Assembly (NCBI GenBank): GCA_050951095.1
Contig: JBMNIQ010000002.1
Location: forward strand, 124,001 to 188,000
Length of the DNA stretch: 64,000 bases
Origin: UMGS1519 sp050951095
GTDB lineage: Bacteria > Actinomycetota > Coriobacteriia > Coriobacteriales > Eggerthellaceae
Reading direction: 5' to 3'
Part shown: positions 47,088 through 54,659 of the stretch, in pieces
How the letters are laid out: each line of letters starts with the position of its first letter
How positions within the stretch are numbered: the stretch's first letter is position 1
Program-made: the position numbers and the translations under genes
Notes under the pieces: generated by a model
Databases searched by the model: none
Told to the model about the DNA's origin: nothing
What the model saw: only the letters and a program-made list of their open reading frames with translations

Positions 47088-48416
47088 TTAATCCAGTCCC
47101 AGGAATGCCGGGTAAGCGGATTCGCCGTGTTGCGTGATATCCAGGCCGCGATCCTCTTCTTCTTTCGGAACGCGGAGCGAATTCGCGAACAGCTTCTTCG
47201 TCACGAATCCCAGCACGCCGGTGACCACTGCCACGTAGGCGACCGTGACCAGAACGGCCAGGCATTGCGCACCCAGCAGGGTGGGATCGCCGGTGTACAA
47301 CAGGCCGGCAGAGCCGTTCCAAGCCAGGTCCGGCAGGGTGAACAGTCCGGTGAGGATGCACCCGACCAGGCCGCCGACGCCATGGCATCCGAATGCGTCG
47401 AGCGCATCGTCGTAGCCCAGTTTGTGCTTGAGGAAGGCAATGGCGAAGTAGCAGATGGGCGAGACGATGATGCCCATGACTACGGCGGCCCAGGGGGCAA
47501 CGAAGCCGCATGCCGGGGTGATGACCACCAGGCCGGCAATGACGCCGGTGGACATGCCGACTACCGTTGGCTTGCCGGTCTTGACACGCTCGACCACGGC
47601 CCAGGAGGCGCAGGCGGCGCAAGCGGCGATGACCGTATTCAGGATCGCGATACCGGCGTTGCCGTCGGCAACCAGCGCGGAACCGCCGTTGAATCCGAAC
47701 CAGCCCACAAACAGCAAGCCCATGCCCAGTACCACGGAGGGGACGTTATGCGGGCGGTAGGACATCTGGTCGAAGCCGCGGCGCTTGCCCAGAATCAAGC
47801 AGAGCACCAAGCCCGAAAGACCGCTGGTGATGTGGACGGCCGTGCCGCCGGCGAAGTCGAGCGAGCCGATGGCATCCGGATTGCCGATGATGCCGCCGCC
47901 CCAGACCATGTGGGCCATAGGAGCGTAGACCAGCAGCGGCCACAGCACGGTGATGAATGCCCAGGGGCCGAACTTCAGGCGCCCGGCCAGCGAGCCGGAG
48001 ACGATGGCCGTTGTCACGATGGCGAACGATGCCTGGAAGGCCACGCTCACCGCTCCCGGGTACGAGCCGATCTCGGCGCCGCCCACCGTGGTTGCGGTAG
48101 AGGCGTTCGCGTCGATGAGCTCCGTGATGGTCCAGTTCGAACCCAGGCGCTCAAGGCCGCCCACGAACAGTGCTGCGACATTGACCAGATTGCCGTTCTC
48201 GTCGAATGCGTCCGTTGCATTGCCGTAGGCGATGGAATCGCCAATCAGCGCCCAGGAAACGCCCACGACGCCCATTGCCAGAAGGCACATGGCAATGGTG
48301 TTCAAAGAATGTTTGCGGCGCGACAGGCCTCCGTAGAATAAGGCGAGCGCCGGAGTCATCATGATCACCAGTGCGGTGGCGATGATCATGAACGCGGTTG
48401 TGCCGGTGTCATACAT
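47088..48416 (-). CDS. amt: Ammonium transporter
   Basis: A 442-residue, 11-helix Amt/Rh-type channel. The twin histidines are in GGTAVHITSG and DAFGCHGVGG, with the Phe-gate FGFNGG region and the C-terminal DITQHGESAYP segment that responds to PII proteins. No glnK gene is adjacent, unusual for amt loci. The ribosome site overlaps a G-rich run close to the ATG. It conducts NH4+ or NH3 for assimilation. Confidence 0.95.
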   Translation of the reverse strand: MYDTGTTAFMIIATALVIMMTPALALFYGGLSRRKHSLNTIAMCLLAMGVVGVSWALIGDSIAYGNATDAFDENGNLVNVAALFVGGLERLGSNWTITELIDANASTATTVGGAEIGSYPGAVSVAFQASFAIVTTAIVSGSLAGRLKFGPWAFITVLWPLLVYAPMAHMVWGGGIIGNPDAIGSLDFAGGTAVHITSGLSGLVLCLILGKRRGFDQMSYRPHNVPSVVLGMGLLFVGWFGFNGGSALVADGNAGIAILNTVIAACAACASWAVVERVKTGKPTVVGMSTGVIAGLVVITPACGFVAPWAAVVMGIIVSPICYFAIAFLKHKLGYDDALDAFGCHGVGGLVGCILTGLFTLPDLAWNGSAGLLYTGDPTLLGAQCLAVLVTVAYVAVVTGVLGFVTKKLFANSLRVPKEEEDRGLDITQHGESAYPAFLGLD

Positions 48417-48463
48417 AGCTCCCCCTCACATGTCGGGATTCGGCGCCGGGATATACCCGGCGA

Positions 48464-49603
48464 TTAATACAAGTACGGTTTCTCCCACAGGTTCAGCTTC
48501 GTGCCGATACCCTTCTCCATGGCGTGCTCGTACACGGTCTTGCCCCAGGCCACGTCCTCAACGGGCATGCCGCCGATGGAGTAGATGATGATCTGGTCGT
48601 CGGACGCGCGCCCGGGCGCCTTGCCGGCCACGATGGCGCCGATGTTCTCGATGCGATCGCGGGTCAGCTCGCCGTCGTGGATCATGTCCGTGAACTTGCT
48701 GCCGATGAGGAACCACGTATCGAACGTCGGGTACGGATACTCCTCGGCCCATGCGTCGTACAGGCCCATGTTGTCCACGACCAGCTTCGTGGCCGGGTCC
48801 TGGATCAGCTCCTTGCTGGTGTTCATGGCGCCGGGGCCGCACATCAGCACGCCGGGCTTCAGCCACTCGGGATCGAAGTACGGATAGGATTCCTGGCCGC
48901 CCGTAGGGGTGGACGTGGCGAAGTTCATGATGTCGGAGCCGCGCACGCATTCCTCAAGCGTGTCGCACACCTGGATCGTGGTGAACTGCGGGCAGTGCTC
49001 CTTCACGTACGAGATGCAGCGGTCGATTGACGCCTTGCCGCGGCCCTTGATCTTCAGCGTGTGCAGGCTCGGGCGCAGCTTCGCGAACGTCTCGATCGTG
49101 ATGGAGTTGATGAAGCCGGGGCCCACGATGCCCAGCACCTCGGCATCTTCGCGCGCCAGCTGCTTCACGCCCACGCCCGGGATGGCCGCCGTGCGATACG
49201 CGCTTACCAGGTTGCCCGACATATAGGCGACCGGGGCGCCGGTATCCTTGTCGTTCAGCGTGATCATGAGGATGGAGCGGGGCAACCCGATCTCGCGGTT
49301 CTCCACGTTCGACCCGTACCACTTCACGCCCGCCATGGCGAACTTGCCGCCCAGGTACGCCGGCATGCACATGAAGCGGCGATCGGGGCCGTCCTTCGGC
49401 ATGCCGGGGAAGATCGGATTCTCGGGGAACTGGATCATGCAGCCGTGGGAATTGCCGTTCTCGCCGCCCATGCGGTAGTCGCCCTCGTCCAGAAGCTTGA
49501 CTACCTCCTCCATCGTGGCAACGCATTCCAGTGCATCGGTGACGCCTGCCTGGATCATGTCGGGTTCGCTCAGATACAGGAAATCGATTCTCGGATAGGC
49601 CAT
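48464..49603 (-). CDS. Ornithine cyclodeaminase/mu-crystallin family protein
   Basis: A 379-residue NAD-binding enzyme with the OCD fold: an N-terminal substrate domain (LYLSEPDMIQAG) and a Rossmann domain with LGIVGPGFINSI. Family members deaminate ornithine to proline, reduce cyclic imines (pyrroline-2-carboxylate) or make related amino acids. It is divergent from the flavin/Fe-S dehydrogenase operon across a 218-base shared regulatory region. The pairing of OCD and opine-oxidase-type subunits is known from Agrobacterium opine catabolism, so an imino-acid or opine-like substrate is plausible but unproven. Strong GAGGAGG ribosome site. Confidence 0.86.
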   Translation of the reverse strand: MAYPRIDFLYLSEPDMIQAGVTDALECVATMEEVVKLLDEGDYRMGGENGNSHGCMIQFPENPIFPGMPKDGPDRRFMCMPAYLGGKFAMAGVKWYGSNVENREIGLPRSILMITLNDKDTGAPVAYMSGNLVSAYRTAAIPGVGVKQLAREDAEVLGIVGPGFINSITIETFAKLRPSLHTLKIKGRGKASIDRCISYVKEHCPQFTTIQVCDTLEECVRGSDIMNFATSTPTGGQESYPYFDPEWLKPGVLMCGPGAMNTSKELIQDPATKLVVDNMGLYDAWAEEYPYPTFDTWFLIGSKFTDMIHDGELTRDRIENIGAIVAGKAPGRASDDQIIIYSIGGMPVEDVAWGKTVYEHAMEKGIGTKLNLWEKPYLY

Positions 49604-49658
49604 GATGTTGCCTCCTCAGTCCATGGGATTCGCCGTCCCGTTTGATTGACTGCTTAAA

Positions 49659-49680
49659 ACGTAAACGGCGTTTGTAACGT
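49659..49680. promoter_or_regulatory. Imperfect palindrome in the OCD/oxidoreductase intergenic region
   Basis: ACGTAAAC and GTTT(GTA)ACGT face each other in the shared upstream region. It may be an operator for the divergent pair. No regulator gene is adjacent, and no confident promoter could be drawn. Confidence 0.3.
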
Positions 49681-49821
49681 AAAAAATACGGGGTTGTTTC
49701 GATTTCTTTAACGATACAAGCCTCTGACGTGGGGAAACACAGCCGTAACAATCAAACCTTAGTGTCAGGGTCAGCCGATAGCAGTAGCTACGGTTAATCG
49801 TAAGGTGAAAGGGTGAGACGG

Positions 49822-50157
49822 ATGGATATGAGGATCGAGCAGCATCCGATTATCGGCAGCTATGAAAAGGGCAAGCAGGTCACCTTCTCGTTCGACGGCA
49901 AGGAGATGAAAGGCTACGAGGGCGAATCCATTGCGGCTGCGCTGCATGCGGCCGGCGTCATGACGCATCGCTACACGGCGAAGCAGCACAAGCCCCGCGG
50001 CGTGTTCTGCTGCATCGGGCGTTGCACGGACTGCGTCATGATCGTGAACGGGCAGCCGAACGTACGCACATGCATCACGCCGTTGGAAGAAGGCATCTCC
50101 GTGGAAACGCAATACGGAGTGCAGACGAAGGAGCAATGGGAGGCTGACCACAAATGA
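49822..50157 (+). CDS. [2Fe-2S] small subunit (HcnA-like)
   Basis: A 111-residue protein with the plant-type iron-sulfur pattern CCIGRCTDC and a downstream cysteine (VRTC), as in the HcnA/gamma subunit of opine oxidases, sarcosine-type and hydroxyproline dehydrogenases. Start MDMRIEQH was chosen for AAAGGG at 8 bases; a GTG upstream is also possible. It overlaps the next gene by ATGA. It carries electrons from the flavin subunit. Confidence 0.88.
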   Translation: MDMRIEQHPIIGSYEKGKQVTFSFDGKEMKGYEGESIAAALHAAGVMTHRYTAKQHKPRGVFCCIGRCTDCVMIVNGQPNVRTCITPLEEGISVETQYGVQTKEQWEADHK

Positions 50158-51749
50158 AGCGCTATGAGATGATCGTCGTCGGCGCCGGCCCGGCCGGTCT
50201 TTCGGCCGCCATCGAAGCGGCGAAACTGGGCATGGATGTTGCCGTATTCGACGAGAATGCCCGCCCCGGCGGACAGCTGTTCAAGCAGATACATAAGTTC
50301 TTCGGCTCGAAGGAGCACCACGCGAAGGAGCGCGGCTTCCGCATTGGCGAGGACTTGTTGGACAAGGCCCGAGAGGCCGGCGTGAAGGTGTTCCTGAACG
50401 CCGTGGTCATGGGCATCTACGAAGAGAGGGAAGTGCTGGTTCGCGAAGGCGACGAGGTGATCCACTACAAGGGCGACAACATCATCATCGCCACGGGCGC
50501 CGCGGAGAACATGATCCCGTTCAAGGGCTGGGACAAGCCCGGCGTCATCGGCGCCGGCGCCGCACAGGCCCTCATGAACCTGCAGGGCGTCATGCCGGGC
50601 AAGCGCATCCTGATGGTGGGCTCCGGCAACGTGGGCCTGGTTGTTTCCTTCCAGCTGCTGCAGGCCGGCTGCGAGGTTGCCGCCGTGGTCGATGCCGCGC
50701 CGCGCGTGGGCGGTTACGGCGTGCACGCCGCGAAGGTGGCCCGCACAGGCGTGCCGTTCCTGACGCGCCATACCGTTGTGGAGGCGCTGGGCACGGACCG
50801 CGTCGAGGGCGCCGTGGTCGCGGAGGTGGACGACCGCTTCCAACCTATCCCCGGCACCGAGCAGACGTTCGACGTGGATACGATCTGCATCGCCGTGGGC
50901 CTTTCGCCTATGAGCCAGTTGGCAGACAACGCCGGCTGCGAGATGAAGTTCATCCCGCGCAAGGGCGGCAACGTGCCCGTGGTCGACGAATTCGGCGAGA
51001 CCAGCATCAAGGGCATCTACTGCGCCGGCGACGTGGCCGGTATCGAGGAGGCGTCCTCGGCCATGTTGCTGGGCCGCATCTCGGGAGCGCACGCCGCCCG
51101 CGAAAGCGGGTACCTGGACCCGGCGGAATTCGATGAGCGCGTGGAGGCCTACCACAAGTCGCTCGGCCAGCTGCGCGAGGGCATGTTCGCCCCGAAGAAC
51201 AAGGGCCGCACGGACTGGGTGACCACGGACGAGGGCTACACCATCTCCCAGAACCTGCTGAAGAACGGCTACGTGACGGAAGATGAGATGAAGAACTTCC
51301 CCGCCGCGTCCGTGAAGAAGCCGGGCATCCACCCGGTGATCGAATGCACGCAGAACATCCCCTGCAACCCCTGCCAGGACGCTTGCAAGTTCGGCTGCAT
51401 CATGGTCGGTTCCGACATCGTGAAGCTGCCGATTGTGAACCCGGAAAGCAAGTGCACGGGCTGCGGCATGTGCGTGGCAGCGTGCTCCGGCCAGGCCATT
51501 TTCCTGCTGAACGAGGATTTCGAGCCCGGCTACGCAAGCATCGGCATCCCGTACGAGTTCCTGCCGCTGCCCGAGAAGGGCCAGAAGGGCATGGCGCTGG
51601 ACCGTTCCGGCAAGCCCGTCTGCCCGGCGGAGATCGTTTCCGTGAAGAACACGAAGGCCATGGACAAAACCGTTCTGCTGACTATGAAGGTGCCTCTGGA
51701 GTACGCCGACAAGGCGCGCTTCTACAAGGCCGAGGGGGAGATCGCATGA
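50154..51749 (+). CDS. FAD-dependent oxidoreductase with fused ferredoxin domain (HcnB-like)
   Basis: A 531-residue Pyr_redox-type flavoprotein: N-terminal dinucleotide fold VVGAGPAGLSAA (9-20), a second one (LMVGSGNVGLVV, about 153-164), FAD motif YCAGDVAG (289-296). The C-terminal part has two cysteine clusters: Cys398, 404, 407, 411 and 415, and a bacterial ferredoxin set Cys434, 437, 440 and 444. Typical HcnB or opine-oxidase B subunits lack this ferredoxin domain, so electrons probably go to ferredoxin or a membrane acceptor in an anaerobe. Overlaps by 4 bases on both sides. Confidence 0.9.
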   Translation: MKRYEMIVVGAGPAGLSAAIEAAKLGMDVAVFDENARPGGQLFKQIHKFFGSKEHHAKERGFRIGEDLLDKAREAGVKVFLNAVVMGIYEEREVLVREGDEVIHYKGDNIIIATGAAENMIPFKGWDKPGVIGAGAAQALMNLQGVMPGKRILMVGSGNVGLVVSFQLLQAGCEVAAVVDAAPRVGGYGVHAAKVARTGVPFLTRHTVVEALGTDRVEGAVVAEVDDRFQPIPGTEQTFDVDTICIAVGLSPMSQLADNAGCEMKFIPRKGGNVPVVDEFGETSIKGIYCAGDVAGIEEASSAMLLGRISGAHAARESGYLDPAEFDERVEAYHKSLGQLREGMFAPKNKGRTDWVTTDEGYTISQNLLKNGYVTEDEMKNFPAASVKKPGIHPVIECTQNIPCNPCQDACKFGCIMVGSDIVKLPIVNPESKCTGCGMCVAACSGQAIFLLNEDFEPGYASIGIPYEFLPLPEKGQKGMALDRSGKPVCPAEIVSVKNTKAMDKTVLLTMKVPLEYADKARFYKAEGEIA

Positions 51750-52078
51750 GCAAGATAATCCGCACCGCGCCGGAAGGCGAATTCGTACCCCAGCCGGATG
51801 ACGACATGATCATCTGCCGATGCGAGGAGATCACGAAGGGCGAGATCAGGAAGGCCGTGCACGACGGCCTGCGCACCACGAACGAGGTCAAGCGCTGGCT
51901 GCGCTGCGGCATGGGCCTGTGCCAGGGCCAGACGTGCCAACGCAACTTCCAGAACATCATCGCGCGAGAGCAGGGCGCCAAGATCGACGACCTGGGATTC
52001 ATCACCGGCCGCTGCACCGTTCGCCCGGTGGTCATCGGCACATTCGCGAACGAAGTCATTGACGAGAAGGAGAAGTAG
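51746..52078 (+). CDS. (2Fe-2S) BFD-like subunit
   Basis: A 110-residue small iron-sulfur protein with the BFD pattern ICRCEEIT and later RCGMGLCQGQTCQ. It mirrors the BFD-like C-terminal domain normally fused to the B subunit in related complexes, here a separate polypeptide. ATG overlaps the previous stop (ATGA), and the stop is 3 bases before the next ATG. Confidence 0.88.
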   Translation: MSKIIRTAPEGEFVPQPDDDMIICRCEEITKGEIRKAVHDGLRTTNEVKRWLRCGMGLCQGQTCQRNFQNIIAREQGAKIDDLGFITGRCTVRPVVIGTFANEVIDEKEK

Positions 52079-52081
52079 GCC

Positions 52082-53221
52082 ATGGCTGACGAGAAGAGAA
52101 CCGCATCGGTGATCATCATCGGCGGCGGCATCGTTGCCTGTGCCACCGCTTACAACCTTGCCAAACGCGGTATGAAGGACATCATCGTCCTGGAGAAGAA
52201 GGAGATCGGCAACGGCGGATCCTGCCGCAACGCCGGCGGCGTGCGCCAGTCCGCACGCGACATCCGCGAGCTGCCGCTGGCCATGTACGCCGTGAGCAAC
52301 ATCTGGCCCACGCTGAGCGACGAGCTGGGCTGCGACACGGAATACGTGCAGAAGGGCAACCTGCGCCTGGGCCTGACGGAAGGCCACCTGAAGACGCTGG
52401 AGAACCACGTGAAGAAGTCCACCAGCGTGGGACTGGACGTGTGGATGGTCTCCGGCGACGAGGCGCGCGAAATCTGCCCCGCCATGTCGGACGAGGTCGT
52501 GGGCGCCAGCTGGTGCCCCACGGACGGCCACGCGAACCCGCTGAAGACCACGCTGGGCTTCTACCAGCGAGCGCTGGCCATGGGCGTGACGTTCATCACG
52601 GGCGTCACGGTCACGGGCATCCGGAAGGTGCGCGGCAAGGCCCGCATTGTGGAGACGGACGACGGCGACTACGAGGGCGAGCAGATCCTGCTGTGCGCCG
52701 GCTACGAGTCGCGCAAGATCGCGAACACGGTGGGCATCGACATCCCCGTTGAGAAGCAGTTCAACGAGGTGCTGGTCACGGAGGCATGCCCGCACATGTT
52801 CGACGTGATGATCGGCGTTGCCGGCGGCGAGTTCTACGGGCACCAGTCCGAGCACGGATCGTTCGTCATGGGAGGCAACAGCGGTCTGCAGGCATACACG
52901 TCCGACCGCGACCGCTTCGCCACGGACAGCATCACGGCACCCAGCATCACGCGCGGCATCATGCATTATTTCCCCGCCCTGAAGGACGTGAAGGTCATCC
53001 GCACGTGGGCCGGCGCCTACGACGCCTGCTCTGACGTGGTGCCCGTCCTGGACCAGCCCAGCGAGGTCCCCGGGCTGACGCTGGCATTCGGCTTCAGCGG
53101 CCACGGTTTCGGCATCTCGCCGGCAACGGGCCTGGCGTTAAGCGAGCTGCTGCTGGATGGGGAGTCGCATACCATCGATATCTCCGCATTGAAGTACGAC
53201 CGCTTCAAGGCCAAGGGCTGA
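52082..53221 (+). CDS. DAO-type FAD-dependent amine/imino-acid dehydrogenase (HcnC-like)
   Basis: A 379-residue D-amino-acid-oxidase-superfamily flavoprotein: VIIIGGGIVACATAYNLA at the N-terminus and a C-terminal GHGFGISPATGLALSELLL. This is the catalytic subunit in opine oxidases, proline/hydroxyproline dehydrogenases and sarcosine-type complexes. It is the last gene of the four-gene operon. The substrate (a secondary amino acid or amine) cannot be told from sequence. Confidence 0.9.
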   Translation: MADEKRTASVIIIGGGIVACATAYNLAKRGMKDIIVLEKKEIGNGGSCRNAGGVRQSARDIRELPLAMYAVSNIWPTLSDELGCDTEYVQKGNLRLGLTEGHLKTLENHVKKSTSVGLDVWMVSGDEAREICPAMSDEVVGASWCPTDGHANPLKTTLGFYQRALAMGVTFITGVTVTGIRKVRGKARIVETDDGDYEGEQILLCAGYESRKIANTVGIDIPVEKQFNEVLVTEACPHMFDVMIGVAGGEFYGHQSEHGSFVMGGNSGLQAYTSDRDRFATDSITAPSITRGIMHYFPALKDVKVIRTWAGAYDACSDVVPVLDQPSEVPGLTLAFGFSGHGFGISPATGLALSELLLDGESHTIDISALKYDRFKAKG

Positions 53222-53872
53222 CGGGTACGGCGGGTCTGCGCGAGTCGGCGGCTTTCGGATGGGCTGCCGGACGCGCGGATCCGACTGTCGGCCGTGAGCC
53301 CTGTGCAGGCGCGCAGGATACCCCCACTTTGGCCTTGCGCTTCCTGCAGGCCGACACCCTTTCACCGGCGGGTGGCATCGGCAACGGTGCCGCCCGTCCT
53401 GTGCGTCTGGAAGCAGGCGACGGATGGTGCGGCAAGCGGCCTGGCGGCGGCCCGCGCGGGATCGGGCGGCAAGTGCGACGCCCAGCATTCCGCGAACGGG
53501 CCGAGAGACAGCCCGCTTCCAACAAATTCCGAATTGTTGGACGAAAACTGAACTTGGGAATGGTTTAGCGGTGCGCAACTCAGTCGAAGAAGGCGCGAAG
53601 CGGCACCGTCAGAGATGCCTGAGAATGCATCAGTGCGTTTGACCTGGGATAATGCAATGTAACAGTTATCGGCGGTCCGCAGGTCCAATAATTAGCCACC
53701 GTGAAACCATTCCCAACCTGAATTCTCGTCCAATAATTGCGATTCTCTTGGCGGTAAGCGCTTCCCTGCAGGGAAAAACGCCTTTGAAACTGTCAGCTCT
53801 TCCTTATTCGTAAACAGCGCGCATGCCTGCGCGCTACCCCATGTCCCTCGCTCCCCCAACGAACCCAACAGC
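53222..53872. other. Gene-less region with inverted repeat
   Basis: About 650 bases without a convincing gene; short frames here lack ribosome sites and family motifs. It holds the inverted repeat at 53531-53738, a second copy of GTCCAATAATT (53683-53693), and a TPP-riboswitch-like string near 53619-53663. The 5' third is GC-rich and featureless; the 3' part is markedly AT-richer. Confidence 0.6.
53531..53738. repeat. Imperfect 43-bp inverted repeat pair
   Basis: The arm at 53531-53573 and the reverse complement of 53697-53738 match at about 34 of 43 positions, with the shared core TTGGGAATGGTTT and ATTGGACGA. The arms are about 120 bases apart. No transposase frame lies between. It could be a MITE-like remnant or paired regulatory sequences. 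Confidence 0.75.
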
Positions 53873-53950
53873 TTCCCTCAATCCGCAACGCAAAGCGCCT
53901 TGGAGCGCGGGCAAAAGCCCTGCTCCAAGGCGCTGCTTTCCTTGAGGGAA
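53873..53950 (-). terminator. Terminator after purE with nested outer repeat
   Basis: A perfect 13-pair stem (53894-53906 with 53922-53934) with a GGGC-AAAA-GCCC-like tip, flanked by an outer 9-base inverted repeat TTCCCTCAA/TTGAGGGAA. A short T-run (GGCGCTTTGCG) follows leftwards. It is just past the purE stop. Confidence 0.8.
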
Positions 53951-53971
53951 TGACAGAAGAAGGCAGGTACG

Positions 53972-54436
53972 CTAGGCGTTCGCCATGTCCTCCTTCATCT
54001 TCACGATCTTGGCGCGCATGGCATCGTCGCCGGTACCCAGCATCTGCACAGCCAGGATGGCAGCGTTCTTCGCACCATTGATTGCCACAGTCGCCACAGG
54101 AACGCCGGAGGGCATCTGGACCATGGACAGCAGAGAGTCCAGACCGCCCAGGTCGCTGGTCTTCATAGGCACGCAGATAACGGGATTCGGCGTATACGCT
54201 GCAACGACGCCGCCCAGATGGGCCGCCTTGCCGGCAGCGGCGATGATCACGCGGATACCGCAATCGACGGCCGTGGATGCCCACTCGTGCACCTCCAGCG
54301 GCTTGCGGTGCGCGGATGCAACCTTCACCTCGTACGGAATACCGAATTCATCCAGCTGCTTCATGCAGGGCTCCATCGTCGGCATATCGCTTTGCGAACC
54401 CATGATGATTCCCACGATCGGGGTATTGTCGCTCAT
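53972..54436 (-). CDS. purE: N5-carboxyaminoimidazole ribonucleotide mutase
   Basis: A 154-residue class I PurE that moves the carboxyl group of N5-CAIR to CAIR in purine synthesis. Motifs: IIMGSQSDMPTM, SAHRKPLEV and the AAAGKAAHLGGVVAA turn. purK is not nearby. Strong AAGGAG site. Monocistronic with its own terminator. Confidence 0.95.
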   Translation of the reverse strand: MSDNTPIVGIIMGSQSDMPTMEPCMKQLDEFGIPYEVKVASAHRKPLEVHEWASTAVDCGIRVIIAAAGKAAHLGGVVAAYTPNPVICVPMKTSDLGGLDSLLSMVQMPSGVPVATVAINGAKNAAILAVQMLGTGDDAMRAKIVKMKEDMANA

Positions 54437-54546
54437 CGCATTCTCCTTCTCGGCTTGCTTACAACATCCTCGATTCTACTACCGGGGCATGTCCTCCGCG
54501 TTTCCGCGGCTCGATTCCTTGCGGTTACGCCAAATGCGCATAGGTC

Positions 54547-54647
54547 GGCGCGGGCTTGGAGGAATCCGTCGAAAGCCCGCGCCGCTTGGAACTGCCGTTA
54601 GACGAATAGCCCATCGGCGCCGGCGATCATTCAACCGCCGGCGCCGA
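54547..54647 (-). terminator. Two strong hairpins after ndh
   Basis: An 11-pair stem (54547-54557 with 54573-54583) and a 12-pair stem (54614-54625 with 54636-54647) lie just beyond the ndh stop. Neither has a good T-run, so they may act together as a weak terminator or as mRNA-end protectors. Confidence 0.5.
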
Positions 54648-54659
54648 CTGGGCACGATG

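Noticed and set aside
45748..47622. A minus-strand frame of 624 codons across the DAGK-like gene and beyond
   Set aside because: It overlaps clear genes with conserved motifs on the other strand and is rich in Arg/His/Gln as expected of a GC-driven shadow.
53294..53688. Several short frames in the gene-less region
   Set aside because: They overlap one another on both strands, cross the inverted-repeat arm and lack start signals.
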